The translations under genes were made by a program, and so were the position numbers. The notes under the pieces were generated by a model. That model made no database searches. It was given only the letters and a program-made list of their open reading frames with translations, and was not told the origin of the DNA. Source: JADKIH01 sp964595205 (lineage in GTDB: Bacteria; Bacteroidota; Bacteroidia; AKYH767-A; 2013-40CM-41-45). Taken from it: a stretch of DNA of 64,000 bases. The stretch covers positions 186,001 to 250,000 of the forward strand of contig CAZQOQ010000003.1 in assembly GCA_964595205.1 (NCBI GenBank), written 5' to 3'. Shown piece after piece: positions 18,301-27,293 of this stretch (position 1 is its first letter; each line of letters opens with the position of its first letter).

Positions 18301-21300
18301 CAGAGCTTCCGACCTGAATACTTACTGTTGCAGAAGCAGTACAACCGTTTCCATCGGTTCCCACTACTGTGTAGACCGTGCTCACAACCGGATTAGCCGC
18401 AGCACTCGATGTCGTTATCGGAGTAATTCCGGACAACGGACTTACAGTATAAGTAGTTGCTCCTGAAGCAGTATAAACAATTGCTGCACCACCCGGGTTG
18501 CAAATCTGACCCGAAGTCGGTGTTACTCCTACCGTAGGATTACCATTTACAGTAACAGAAACAGATGATGCACAAGTTGAAAGACAGGCATCAGTTACTA
18601 TACAGGTAAAGGTATAGGATCCTGCAGGTAAATTAGCAGTTACACTTTCAGTAGCAGGATATACTGTAGTTGAACCATCACTCCATGAATAAGTATATGG
18701 TTGACCTCCTCCCGTTGCATGAGACGTAACCGTAAAGTCAGTATTTGCACAAGTAGCCGCACTAGTTGTAGCTGCTGAACAAATCAATTGATCTCCTGCA
18801 AGTACAGTAACAGTACCAGTCGCACTACATCCTCCTGACTCACTAATGGTCACTGTATAAGTAGTATTCGCAACAATGCCGGTGGCATTAACGGTACTTC
18901 CTGTAGTAGTTGTCAAATATGTAGACGGACTCCATGAATAATCTAGTAAACATGTTAAAGCAGCATAACCACCATTATATGTTCCTATTGTCTGCAACAA
19001 TGAAGCTGTTGAAACTTCCCAGTCTGTAGCATTATTATTATCAACCGAAGCGGTACGAATTACACCGGCAGCACCTGATGCCGATGGAATATTACCAGTC
19101 CAGTCGGATACTGTTACCCCTGATAAAGCAGGCCATACATATGAATTTATCGCAACTGCATCAAGAATATCTGAACCCTGCTTAAGAATATGACCGGACA
19201 AACCAGTAGAAGATAATGGTCCTGTGGTTCCACCAGTTACAAAATAAAGATCGGCCGGCGAATCCGTTCCAGGACCAAGAGCAAGTATAAGGGTTGAAAA
19301 TGCAGGTAAGGTGGTTGAAGCAGGTATTGTAAAGCTTCTGTTTAGAGTTGTGCTTGTCCAAAGCTCATAAACTAAACCGCTTACGTCTATTGCCGTATTG
19401 GATATGTTGCTGATTTCAACCACATCGTCTGGAGCTGACAATACATAAGCAGGATATGGCGAAGTTGCTCCGGTGCCCGTACGGAAATTTGTAACCTCCG
19501 TAAATTTCAAAGCTCCGGATAAACATGTCCCTGTGGCCGATAACTGGGAATTACCGCCGGAGCATACCGAAGAAGGAGTTGCACTAATGCTTCCAACACT
19601 AACCGCACTACTTATAGAAATTGTTGAAACGGAATTAGCCGAACATCCATTAGCATCGGTTCCGGTAACAGTATAAGCCGTAGTTGGACCTGGTAAAGCT
19701 GTTACGGTTGAACCTGTAGTAGCAGACAAGCCCGCTGAAGGACTCCAGGTATAACTGGTTCCTCCGCTTGCAGTTAACGTTACCGCCGATCCACCTGGCA
19801 TACAGATGGTCCCACTTGAAGGACTCACGCTAATTGCTGGTGTGGTATTTACTGTTACGCCAATTGATGAACTACAGGTGACGCCACAATTGTCAGTCAC
19901 GATACATGTTAATGTATAACTGCCAGCCGCCAGATTAGCTGTTATTGTCTGAGATGAAGGATATACAGTAGTTGAGCCATCGCTCCAGGAATAAGTATAT
20001 GGTATTCCACCTCCTGAAGGATTTGCTGTTGCTGTAAAGTCGGAACTTGCACACTTTGAATTATTGCTTAGCGTCAATGCATCACATATTAACGCAGAAC
20101 CCACGAGAACTTCAGAAGTGGCTGTACTTGAACAACCCGCAGCGTTTGTACCGGTAACTGTATAAACAGTAGAACCCGCAGGTGTAGCTGTTACAGCCAC
20201 GCCTGTTGTAGGAGACAAGCCTGAAACCGGCGACCAGGTATATACTACCGATGGATCCGGAGTAATTTCAAATGTGAGAGACCAACTCGTAAGAGAACCT
20301 ACATCACCAGAAGCATCATCCACAATAAACAAATTCCACACACCATTATGATTACTGCTTCCAAACATCGATAGTGCAGGTGTAGCCTGTGTAATCGAAC
20401 CCGGACCCGGAGCAACCCATGTTTCAGGCGTAGTAGTATTGGATGGACCATACGTACCTGAAGCAGGAACCGTAGAAGTGGTAATTGTCGGAGCGCCATC
20501 CTGGATCACCAGGTTTAGACCGGTTGCATCTGTCGTATTGAATACATCCGACATCAAAACAACATTCGTTCCGTTTGGCGACTGCAATAACACATCCATA
20601 TCCGGAAGGTTGGTTTGTGATAATCCATCGAGTTTAACGCTCTTGAGGATGGCTCCATCCGGCACTCCCGTAACATTTAATGTAGCAGGATAAGGATCTG
20701 AAGTTCCGACAGTGGTTCCTGAGGTAGGAATTGTAATTGTCGTGGTATAAGTAAACGCATTCGAAAATGCATCTGTAACATTTAATCCTATGCTCGCACC
20801 ATTGCATATTGAAACGCTGGCAGGACTAACTGCTAAATACGGATTCGTTGAAACTGTTATTGATGATGAAGCTGTGTTTACACAACCGTTAGCATCGGTT
20901 CCTGTAACTGTATAGGAAGTGGTTGCAGATGGAGATGCCGATACCACACTACCGGTAGAAGCACTCAGGCCGTCAGTAGGACTCCAGGTATAATCAGTGG
21001 CACCACTTGCGGTAATCGTTATGTCAGCGCCGTTAGGGTTACAGATGAGACCGGAGGTAGGCGAAACAGCCACAACAGGAAGAGCATCTGTAGTAACAAT
21101 TAAATCTCCTGAAGAACATGTATTGCTGCAATTGTCGGATACCACACAATTATAGGTATGTGTTCCAACAGAAGCTGTTATTGTTTGTGTATTGCCACCA
21201 AATGCATTTCCATCTTCCGTCCATGCATATGAATAAGGCAGACCTCCACCACTTGGATTAGCCGTTACTGTTCTGAGCCCGACACATGAAGAACTGCTTG

Positions 21301-24300
21301 TTGTTAGTGCTCCGCATGTTAAGGTTTCACCTGCATGAAGAGTCACGGTCCCGGTTGCTGTACATCCGCTTTGTGCAGTTGCAGTAACTGTATAAGTCAC
21401 TGTCGAAACTGCATTTGTTGCAGTTACCGTTGAGCCAGTTGTAGCATTTAAATATGTACCAGGGCTCCAGGTATATTCTGCAGAAGGAGGTGTAAATGTA
21501 TATACCTGGTCTGTTGCTGGTTTTGCATTTATTGTTGCAGTTTCTGTAGTAGAGCTTACTCCCGGAGAAACTCCACTTCCATCCAATGACAGGAAAGTTC
21601 CTGTACCTGTTGCAATATCTGTAATTCCGATTGAGGCAGTTGGTGTACCTCCTATTGGGTCGGCTTCCTGCCGATAAATGAATTCGATTTTTCCATCTGC
21701 TTCATACAATTTAACCTGGAAAGAAATTTGGACTCCTGTGGCGCTCCAAATCCACTGCCAGTTAATCCATTCAATAGTAAATACCCTTGAGCCAGGAGAA
21801 CCAGTCGTAATGTAATTAGCGGCACCAGAACCACTGTTACCATCTAAATCTTCCCAAAGCGGAGCAATTAACGGACGTTGTGTGGCAGCTGATAAATCCA
21901 GATTATTTGTTAAGGAAGATGTTGCTGCAGGATTAAATGAAATATAACCATCAGACATTGCTTTTATTTCAGAATATGTATTCCCCGCATAATTAAAATT
22001 GAAACCGAGAGGAATTAGGACAGAAGTTTTTGTATCACCAAGAAAATCTGCAGCTGATGTGGTCGTGCTAACGGGTGTACCTCCTCCAATCGGCACGAAA
22101 GCACCTGGAACTATTGCTCCTGAAAAATTATAATTTGCAACGCCTCCACCCTGAACACCTACTACATCAAGCGTCGAACTACCATTGGCACAAATGCTGG
22201 AAGGAGTCGCTGTAACACTACTAATAGCCGCACCATTTAATCTGGATATGGAAGAAGTAGCCGTTGACGAACAACCATTTAATGTACCTGTAACCGTATA
22301 GGTTGTATTTCCGGTCGGATCAGCTACTACTGTAGCGCCTGTGCTCTCCGACAAACCTGATACCGGTGACCACTCGTATGTTCCTGCACCGCTTGCAGTA
22401 ATTGTAACCGGAATACCCGGCGGACTGCAAATTGTTCCTGATGTTGGATTCACAGCGACAACAGGCAATGGAGTAGTGTTTACTATAAGATTGCCAGCAT
22501 TACATACATTTCCACAATTATCAGTTATCTGACAATTATATGTGTGGGTTCCGCTGCTGGCAGTAATAGTCTGTGTATTTCCTCCGAAAGAATTTCCGTC
22601 TTCGGTCCATACATAAGTGAATGGCGCAGTTCCACCAACAGGATTTGCACTCACCGTCTGTGTGCCTTCGCATTGATCAGCTCCACCTACGGTTAATGCT
22701 GTACATGAAAATGCACTTCCGACGTTAATGGTTACAGTACCTGTGGCTGTACAGGCGTTTCCATTAGTAATAGTAACGGTATACGTAGTTGTTGCCGTAA
22801 CACTTGTTGCACTTACCGGGGAACCTGTAGTAGCTGATAAAAATGTAGCCGGAGTCCAGGAATAATCGAATAAACAATTAACGGATGTATAACCGGCATT
22901 ATAAGTTCCGATAGTCTGTAACAATGAAGCTGTTGAAACTTCCCAGTCTGTAGCATTATTATTATCAACCGAAGCGGTGCGAATTACACCGGCTGCACCT
23001 GATGACGATAGTATATTACCTGTCCAGTCAGATACAGTTACTCCTGATAAAGCAGGCCATACATATGAATTTAACGCAACTACATCAAGAATAACTGAGC
23101 CCTGTTTAAGGATATGGCCGGACAGAGTTGTAGATGATAATGGTCCTGAGGTTCCACCGGTTACAAAATAACGGTCAGCCGGAGAATCCGTTCCAGGGCC
23201 AAGAGCAAGTATAAGGGTTGAATGTGAAGGCAGGATAGTAGAAGCAGGAATAGTAAAACTCCTGTTTAGGGTTGTGCCTATCCAAAGCTCATACACCAGA
23301 CCACTTACATCCAATGAGGCAGTGGACAAATTGCTGATTTCAATTACATCGTCCGGAGATGTCAATACATAAGCAGGATATGGCGAAGTTGCTCCGGTTC
23401 CAGTACGGAAATTCGTAACTTCTGTAATTTTCAAGGCACCATTAAAACAAACTCCGGAAGCAGCTAATTCAGAATTATTACCTGAACATACCGAAGATGG
23501 AGTAGCTGTTACGCTTTCAATGATTGCACCTTCTAAAACAGTAATTGATGCAGTAGCTGTTGATGAACAATCATTTAAAGTTCCGGTAACCGTATAAACT
23601 GTAGAGGCCAACGGATCAGCAATTACTGTTGAGCCTGTGCTTACATCTAATCCACTTTCGGGAGACCAGGTATATGAAGTGGAATTACCAAGAGCGCTTA
23701 CAGTAATCGGACTTCCGCCGGGCTTACAAAATGAACCCGATGTAGGCGATGTAGACACACTTGGATAAGGTTTAACCAGCACCTCATGTTCGGCAGTAGT
23801 GGCAGTGGAACCATCATTCGTACAGGTAACTACAACTATATAATAAGTTGTATTAGTTAATGAACCGGTCGATTGATTTATTAGTGTTCCGAGCGTATTA
23901 GGATATACTCCCTGGGTTGTACCCGACTTCCATTGAAATGTAAGTCCGGATGCTGCAGGATAACCCGTAATAGAAAGCAGGGATGAAGTTCCGTTACAAA
24001 GCGATGACACTCCCGAAATGGTACCCGCATTATTATTTAGGGCAGCGCATGGAGGAAGTGGTATACCTTCGATTTCGTCTGCACCGACATCAGGAGCCGT
24101 ACCTGCTCCTGTGTATCCCGGATTACCCTGGCGGGTCTGAGCATCGAAATCGTCCGTAATGCCTGATATATTCACACCACCGCTTTCGGCAGATGTTGGT
24201 GTGCTTGTACTCACATGCAGGTAGTTTGCATCTCCGCAGTTCGTAGAAACAAACGGCGGCAATTCAGAATATGAATTTGCATCGGCAGGTGTGGCCCAGT

Positions 24301-26638
24301 TTTTATAAGTATTTGCACCTGGCCCTATAGCGGCGAAAGAATTTGTACCGTCAGAAAAAATGGTTGGAGCAAAGAATATATTTCTGTCTGATGAATTATT
24401 GTAACTGGTAAATGTAATGGTAGAACGCCTGTAGGCGACTGACAAACCGGTTCCATTGGAGATTGAATTGTTCACCAGGATATTATTATTCATTGTCAGA
24501 TTCGAGGTGGTTACAGCATATATAGCGCTGGAACCGAAATTGGTTCCTGAACTTGACGTACTGAGATTAATCGTATTATAATAAGCGCCGATTGCAGTTC
24601 CCCCTGCTATGTTTATTCCAATCACGGAGTTATCCAGGTCGGAAGATGTAGCCCTTAAATCACCAATAAGATTATTCAATATACTTACAGATCCACCGCT
24701 TGATATCCGAATACCATTCACTGCCGGACTAGCATTGGAAGAAGAAAGATCACAAATGGTATTCTTCAGTATAAATACATTTGGAGAGTTTCCGGTAACT
24801 GTAATACCATTGACTGCAGAAGCTCCTGTACTTGATAATGTACGTATTGTATTACCGGTAAATATGATTGCAGTTGATGTATTTGAGCAGGTAATGCCAT
24901 TTACGATTCCTCCGGCTCCTGTCGATGATAATGAATTAATCGAATTATTTGAAATTGTAATTGAGGTTGCATTATTAGCCGAACTTCCAATAGTTAAACC
25001 GGTCACATTCCCCTGGCCAGTTACATTCGAAATTGTATTATTACTTAAACTGGAAACCCCATTCCAATAGGTAAAATTCATCATATTAATAGCTGATGTA
25101 CCACCTGTTATGTTGCTTAAGGTATTTCCTGTTACGGTTCTTGTTGGTGCGGTACCACCATCAGTATAACTAATACCATTTAGAATTGTTGCGCCTGTTA
25201 AACTTACATTTGAAAAGTTATTATTTTGACAATTTGAAACTGCTCCAGCAACAGTAGATCCATTATCCAGGATGAAGGTTACCGTTCCGCCTGCTGCAGC
25301 TTTTGAAAACCCTGTCACTATAGAATTATTATTTGTATTCTTTGTTCCGGTAGCAGAAGCTGTAAAACTCTGACCAATTAAAGTAACACTTCCTGTATGG
25401 TTCGCATTAAAGCTGATATTGGTGAATGTATTATTACTTATTGAAGTATTCTGGTTTGTACTTGCAACACTGATAAATATCACAGCACCGGTTGAAGCGA
25501 CTGTATAATTGAAGTTTGTAAAATTATTGTTGTTAACATTCAGGGTACTTGTTGTACTGGCTGATCCCCCAGGGTATAAAATCCCGTTCATAGCACCAGA
25601 AACACCGCTTTGCAAAGAAATCGTATTACTGTTAATATTGTTGGTAAAAGTTGCAGTTGGTGTTGCAGAAGCGGCAGGAACGTGAATTCCGTTTAATGTT
25701 CCGGAAGTTACTCCTCCTATTGAGCTGGTTACTGTGTTAAATGAAATATTAGTTCCATTGGAATTTCTTACTAAAATACCATTTACAGTTCCCGAAACGT
25801 TAGCGTAAGATGAAAAAGTTCCCGTAGTTCCATAGTTAGTAATTATATTTGATTGAGCCCCTCCTGCCCCTCCAACATCGATTCCGCTTTGCGCATCCGC
25901 AGCCGCAGTCGGTCCAACGATAACAATTCCATGATTCACATTGCTAACATTATTACCATACACCTTTAATCCGGAGTTACCACCAGAACTTCCGGTAGCT
26001 GTTGCTGATGTAGAAACTGCAGTGGCTGTATGAGTAGAATTACTATATATACCAAAAGTATTTTGATAGGTCCGGTTTAATGAAATAGTATTATTTTGAA
26101 TTGTATTATTCTGTGCACCATTAGTGGTTGTTACATATAATAAAGCAATTCCCCACTCTGTCATGTTATTACTTGCTGCAGTCGTAACTGTATTGGCTGC
26201 ATTCTCTTGTAAAATAAATCCATCGATTGTTATATAATCCGCACCCACGATTTTAAAAATAGCATCATTCAATGCGGCTACAGTTAATGCTGCCGATGCT
26301 GTAATGGTATTTCCATTTCCCTGGATGGTGACCTGTGCTCCAACGGCTGTAGTCGTCAGGATTGCTGTTCCGGCACCACCAATGACATAACCTCCTGCAG
26401 GAGCCGTTTCCGGATTTCCTGATAACAGGTTGAGTGTTACGCCGGGCGCTGTTACTCCCTGAGTGTTGAGATCAGAGATAGCCGCAGCCAATGTTGCATA
26501 ATCACCGGGAATGTTTTTTGTTCCTGATAATTGGGCATTCACATTACCTGAAAATAATGTGATCATTAGGAAAGCTGAACAGAAGAGCCAGCGATTAATC
26601 CGGATGATTGTGTTTCCAGTGTAGAATTTGTTTTTCAT
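15347..26638 (-). CDS. Giant modular surface protein A (3763 aa; beta-helix, Ig-like repeats, dockerin-like C-terminus)
   Basis: Signal peptide 1-36 (cut before QLSGTKNIPG). Residues about 37-855 are an Asn/Thr/Ser-rich right-handed beta-helix with many NNT and N-I turns. From about 857 to 3510 there are sets of three Ig-like domains. Six slots within them carry inserts: Lamin-tail (about 1060-1257), nidogen-like (1500-1717), proprotein-convertase P-domain-like (1957-2130), Lamin-tail (2367-2565), nidogen-like (2813-3030), divergent Lamin-tail (3263-3465). A Cys-rich calcium-type segment (DDGDPCTTDGCD) follows, then a conserved block (IQGYYSGGGLMEV) and a dockerin-like pair (DINHDGAVDGSDF, DLNGDGAVDGSDF) at 3704-3763. 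No type A or B T9SS tail is seen. It is probably exported and displayed; binding target unknown. Paralogous to the next two genes. Confidence 0.9.
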   Translation of the reverse strand: MKNKFYTGNTIIRINRWLFCSAFLMITLFSGNVNAQLSGTKNIPGDYATLAAAISDLNTQGVTAPGVTLNLLSGNPETAPAGGYVIGGAGTAILTTTAVGAQVTIQGNGNTITASAALTVAALNDAIFKIVGADYITIDGFILQENAANTVTTAASNNMTEWGIALLYVTTTNGAQNNTIQNNTISLNRTYQNTFGIYSNSTHTATAVSTSATATGSSGGNSGLKVYGNNVSNVNHGIVIVGPTAAADAQSGIDVGGAGGAQSNIITNYGTTGTFSSYANVSGTVNGILVRNSNGTNISFNTVTSSIGGVTSGTLNGIHVPAASATPTATFTNNINSNTISLQSGVSGAMNGILYPGGSASTTSTLNVNNNNFTNFNYTVASTGAVIFISVASTNQNTSISNNTFTNISFNANHTGSVTLIGQSFTASATGTKNTNNNSIVTGFSKAAAGGTVTFILDNGSTVAGAVSNCQNNNFSNVSLTGATILNGISYTDGGTAPTRTVTGNTLSNITGGTSAINMMNFTYWNGVSSLSNNTISNVTGQGNVTGLTIGSSANNATSITISNNSINSLSSTGAGGIVNGITCSNTSTAIIFTGNTIRTLSSTGASAVNGITVTGNSPNVFILKNTICDLSSSNASPAVNGIRISSGGSVSILNNLIGDLRATSSDLDNSVIGINIAGGTAIGAYYNTINLSTSSSGTNFGSSAIYAVTTSNLTMNNNILVNNSISNGTGLSVAYRRSTITFTSYNNSSDRNIFFAPTIFSDGTNSFAAIGPGANTYKNWATPADANSYSELPPFVSTNCGDANYLHVSTSTPTSAESGGVNISGITDDFDAQTRQGNPGYTGAGTAPDVGADEIEGIPLPPCAALNNNAGTISGVSSLCNGTSSLLSITGYPAASGLTFQWKSGTTQGVYPNTLGTLINQSTGSLTNTTYYIVVVTCTNDGSTATTAEHEVLVKPYPSVSTSPTSGSFCKPGGSPITVSALGNSTSYTWSPESGLDVSTGSTVIADPLASTVYTVTGTLNDCSSTATASITVLEGAIIESVTATPSSVCSGNNSELAASGVCFNGALKITEVTNFRTGTGATSPYPAYVLTSPDDVIEISNLSTASLDVSGLVYELWIGTTLNRSFTIPASTILPSHSTLILALGPGTDSPADRYFVTGGTSGPLSSTTLSGHILKQGSVILDVVALNSYVWPALSGVTVSDWTGNILSSSGAAGVIRTASVDNNNATDWEVSTASLLQTIGTYNAGYTSVNCLFDYSWTPATFLSATTGSPVSATSVTATTTYTVTITNGNACTATGTVTINVGSAFSCTALTVGGADQCEGTQTVSANPVGGTAPFTYVWTEDGNSFGGNTQTITASSGTHTYNCQITDNCGNVCNAGNLIVNTTPLPVVAVNPTSGTICSPPGIPVTITASGAGTYEWSPVSGLSESTGATVVADPTGNTTYTVTGTLNGCSSTATSSISRLNGAAISSVTATPSSICANGSSTLDVVGVQGGGVANYNFSGAIVPGAFVPIGGGTPVSTTTSAADFLGDTKTSVLIPLGFNFNYAGNTYSEIKAMSDGYISFNPAATSSLTNNLDLSAATQRPLIAPLWEDLDGNSGSGAANYITTGSPGSRVFTIEWINWQWIWSATGVQISFQVKLYEADGKIEFIYRQEADPIGGTPTASIGITDIATGTGTFLSLDGSGVSPGVSSTTETATINAKPATDQVYTFTPPSAEYTWSPGTYLNATTGSTVTATNAVSTVTYTVTATAQSGCTATGTVTLHAGETLTCGALTTSSSSCVGLRTVTANPSGGGLPYSYAWTEDGNAFGGNTQTITASVGTHTYNCVVSDNCSNTCSSGDLIVTTDALPVVAVSPTSGLICNPNGADITITASGATDYTWSPTDGLSASTGSVVSASPSATTSYTVTGTDANGCVNTASSSITVSTNPYLAVSPASVSICNGASIGLNVTDAFSNAFTYTTTITIPTSGTTVGTSDPYPATLNVTGVPDGAILKSVKLDGLSQTNLPDMDVLLQSPNGTNVVLMSDVFNTTDATGLNLVIQDGAPTITTSTVPASGTYGPSNTTTPETWVAPGPGSITQATPALSMFGSSNHNGVWNLFIVDDASGDVGSLTSWSLTFEITPDPSVVYTWSPVSGLSPTTGVAVTATPAGSTVYTVTGTNAAGCSSTATSEVLVGSALICDALTLSNNSKCASSDFTATANPSGGGIPYTYSWSDGSTTVYPSSQTITANLAAGSYTLTCIVTDNCGVTCSSSIGVTVNTTPAISVSPSSGTICMPGGSAVTLTASGGTSYTWSPSAGLSATTGSTVTALPGPTTAYTVTGTDANGCSANSVSTISISSAVSVGSISATPSSVCSGGNSQLSATGTCLSGALKFTEVTNFRTGTGATSPYPAYVLSAPDDVVEISNISNTAIDVSGLVYELWTSTTLNRSFTIPASTTLPAFSTLILALGPGTDSPADLYFVTGGTTGPLSSTGLSGHILKQGSDILDAVAINSYVWPALSGVTVSDWTGNIPSASGAAGVIRTASVDNNNATDWEVSTASLLQTIGTYNGGYAALTCLLDYSWSPSTYLTTTTGSTVNATGIVANTTYTVTISESGGCSATGTVTVLAGDQLICSAATTSAATCANTDFTVTSHATGGGQPYTYSWSDGSTTVYPATESVTANLPAGSYTFTCIVTDACLSTCASSVSVTVNGNPTVGVTPTSGQICNPGGAAIVYTASGATTYTVSPLSGITPITTSSAAANPVVSTVYTVVGTDGNGCTASATVSIQVGSSVSNINPVATPPDICPNTFSQLSAGGELTVPESPAGYSFSASSSPFTPIVGGTPVSTTTSVADFLGDTKTSVAIPLGFTFNYLGVGYTSVKAMSDGYISFNSAATSTLTNNPSTAAATQRPLIAPLWDDLDGASGTGAANYITTGAPGSQVFTMEWLEWQWNYLATGATISFQVKLYEADGKIEFYYRDEAGSINSPSGSIGLVGSGSGAGSYYVLEGSGASPTASSTSNYTTINAEPATDQVYTFIPPANVITYSWQPAAGLKPNSFVQNPETPGLLTTTVYTVTATNNGCSSTATVTVFVEPLSCSAATASAVTCAGNNFTVTAHHTGGGAPYSYAWSDGIGGIYPNTAAITANLPAGVYTFDCIVTDNCGNTCSSSVNVTVSESPTISVSQTSGQICNPNGVAVTLTGNGGQSYTWAPSNGLNSTTGGSVSALPASNTTYTVIGTSVNGCTSTGTAFIQVGYTPSGSTVTANPTSMCPGGTAELSVSANCNSSIIISEFQVYNIVGSGRTDPFPAFIASGVSADEYIEVSNISTIPVDVSGVVYEVWENSTLNRSFTYPNGTIIPPLSVSVIALNTGTDDPGNLFFYTGGANNTLLSSDAQGHVLRQGSTILDVVTLNSQVFSVASGVTAADWSGPALSPPSTAGVIRTNPVDHNLSSDWILANSSNIQHIGTYDNIYTVQNCAFNYSWNPASGLIPGPDVATVTTPALNTTTTYSVTLTTNGCSSTSTVTVNVVVVDDNNPCTNDFCDTQTGTAFHSPVDVDDGDPCTTDGCDSNTGIFHTPSCGVTLNSSIFIQGYYSGGGLMEVAGAGTLFIDGVPGATATDADTVTISAMDPTPPYALVQERQGILHTDGTISVTFNSPVVAGNSYYMKLYHRNSVETWSAAPVLMSPVTSYNFSTAATQAFSGNQADLGDGNFAIYTGDINHDGAVDGSDFLELDPSIQNGDGGYAPGDLNGDGAVDGSDFLVLDPNIQNGIGAAIP
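15350..16010 (-). repeat. Conserved 3' block, copy 1
   Basis: About 660 bp encoding the C-terminal CTDC-like, IQGYY and dockerin-like region. It is nearly identical at the DNA level to 27303-27963 and clearly similar to 40488-41090. Confidence 0.85.
18987..19546 (-). repeat. Lamin-tail insert, second copy in protein A
   Basis: Direct repeat of 22911-23470, offset about 3.92 kb, with long stretches of identical DNA (for example around 18998-19060 and 22922-22984). The adjoining nidogen-like inserts show the same offset (about 3.93 kb). Confidence 0.8.
22911..23470 (-). repeat. Lamin-tail insert, first copy in protein A
   Basis: Partner of the repeat at 18987-19546. It encodes ALKITEVTNFRTGTGATS through the QTIGTYN segment. 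The shared spacing of Lamin-tail and nidogen-like copies shows that a block of several domains was duplicated. Confidence 0.8.
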
Positions 26639-27235
26639 TTTAGCTTATATTTAGATTGATTAGTTTCTGTTTTTAATTTCCGGTAGTCGCATAATGGCAT
26701 GACCGTTCTGATATCACTTTGAAATACTTAATAAATTTTCTGGTTGCTTTTCCATTCGGATATTCCGAATCAAACAAGATTGAATAATTAAATTCACCTG
26801 ATTTTTTCGCATGTAACTATTGAGAAATTATCTGCTATAGAATAATAGCATTTACCTTTTTGTTCCCTGTTGTAAATGCTGAATATCTATAGGCGCGTAC
26901 CCTATACTATTTGTTCCCTAAGTGTAAATATGAGAAATATTTTTTTCTTTTTCAATTTTATTTTACAAACAAATCATAAAAAATTCTTAAAAAAACAGAT
27001 ATGAAAAAATAGTAAATTAAAATCGGCTAAAAATGACTGAAAAGGACAAATTAAAGCCGCTGTGGCCGGTTAACCGCCATTGTGTTTTTATTACCGGTTA
27101 AGACAATTTAACTCTGCAACTATTGAATTCATAAAAAAACTTGGTAAATGCCGTTTTTGATACCATTAATATAATACCCCAAAAACCACATCAAAGCAAA
27201 ATCTGATGATGCCCCTCTGTTTCTCCGATATCGAC
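26639..27235. other. Upstream region of giant gene A, with clustered dyads
   Basis: No gene is seen. Between 26834 and 26930 there is a cluster of symmetric sequences: AGCATTTAC/GTAAATGCT (26847-26855 and 26872-26880), TATAGG/CCTATA (26888-26893 and 26901-26906), and the word TTTGTTCCCT repeated directly at 26859 and 26910. This cluster lies 200-300 bp before the start of the gene and may hold its regulatory sites. No full TTG/TAnnTTTG promoter was found. Confidence 0.5.
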
Positions 27236-27272
27236 AAAAAAATATCACGGATAATTTCTTACCCGTGATATT
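27236..27272 (-). terminator. Terminator of giant gene B
   Basis: AATATCACGG (27241-27250) pairs with CCGTGATATT (27263-27272), loop 12 nt. On the minus strand it is followed by a run of Ts (A run from 27236). It lies 22 bp after the stop codon at 27294. Confidence 0.8.
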
Positions 27273-27293
27273 CTAATCTATTTCAAATTAAAA

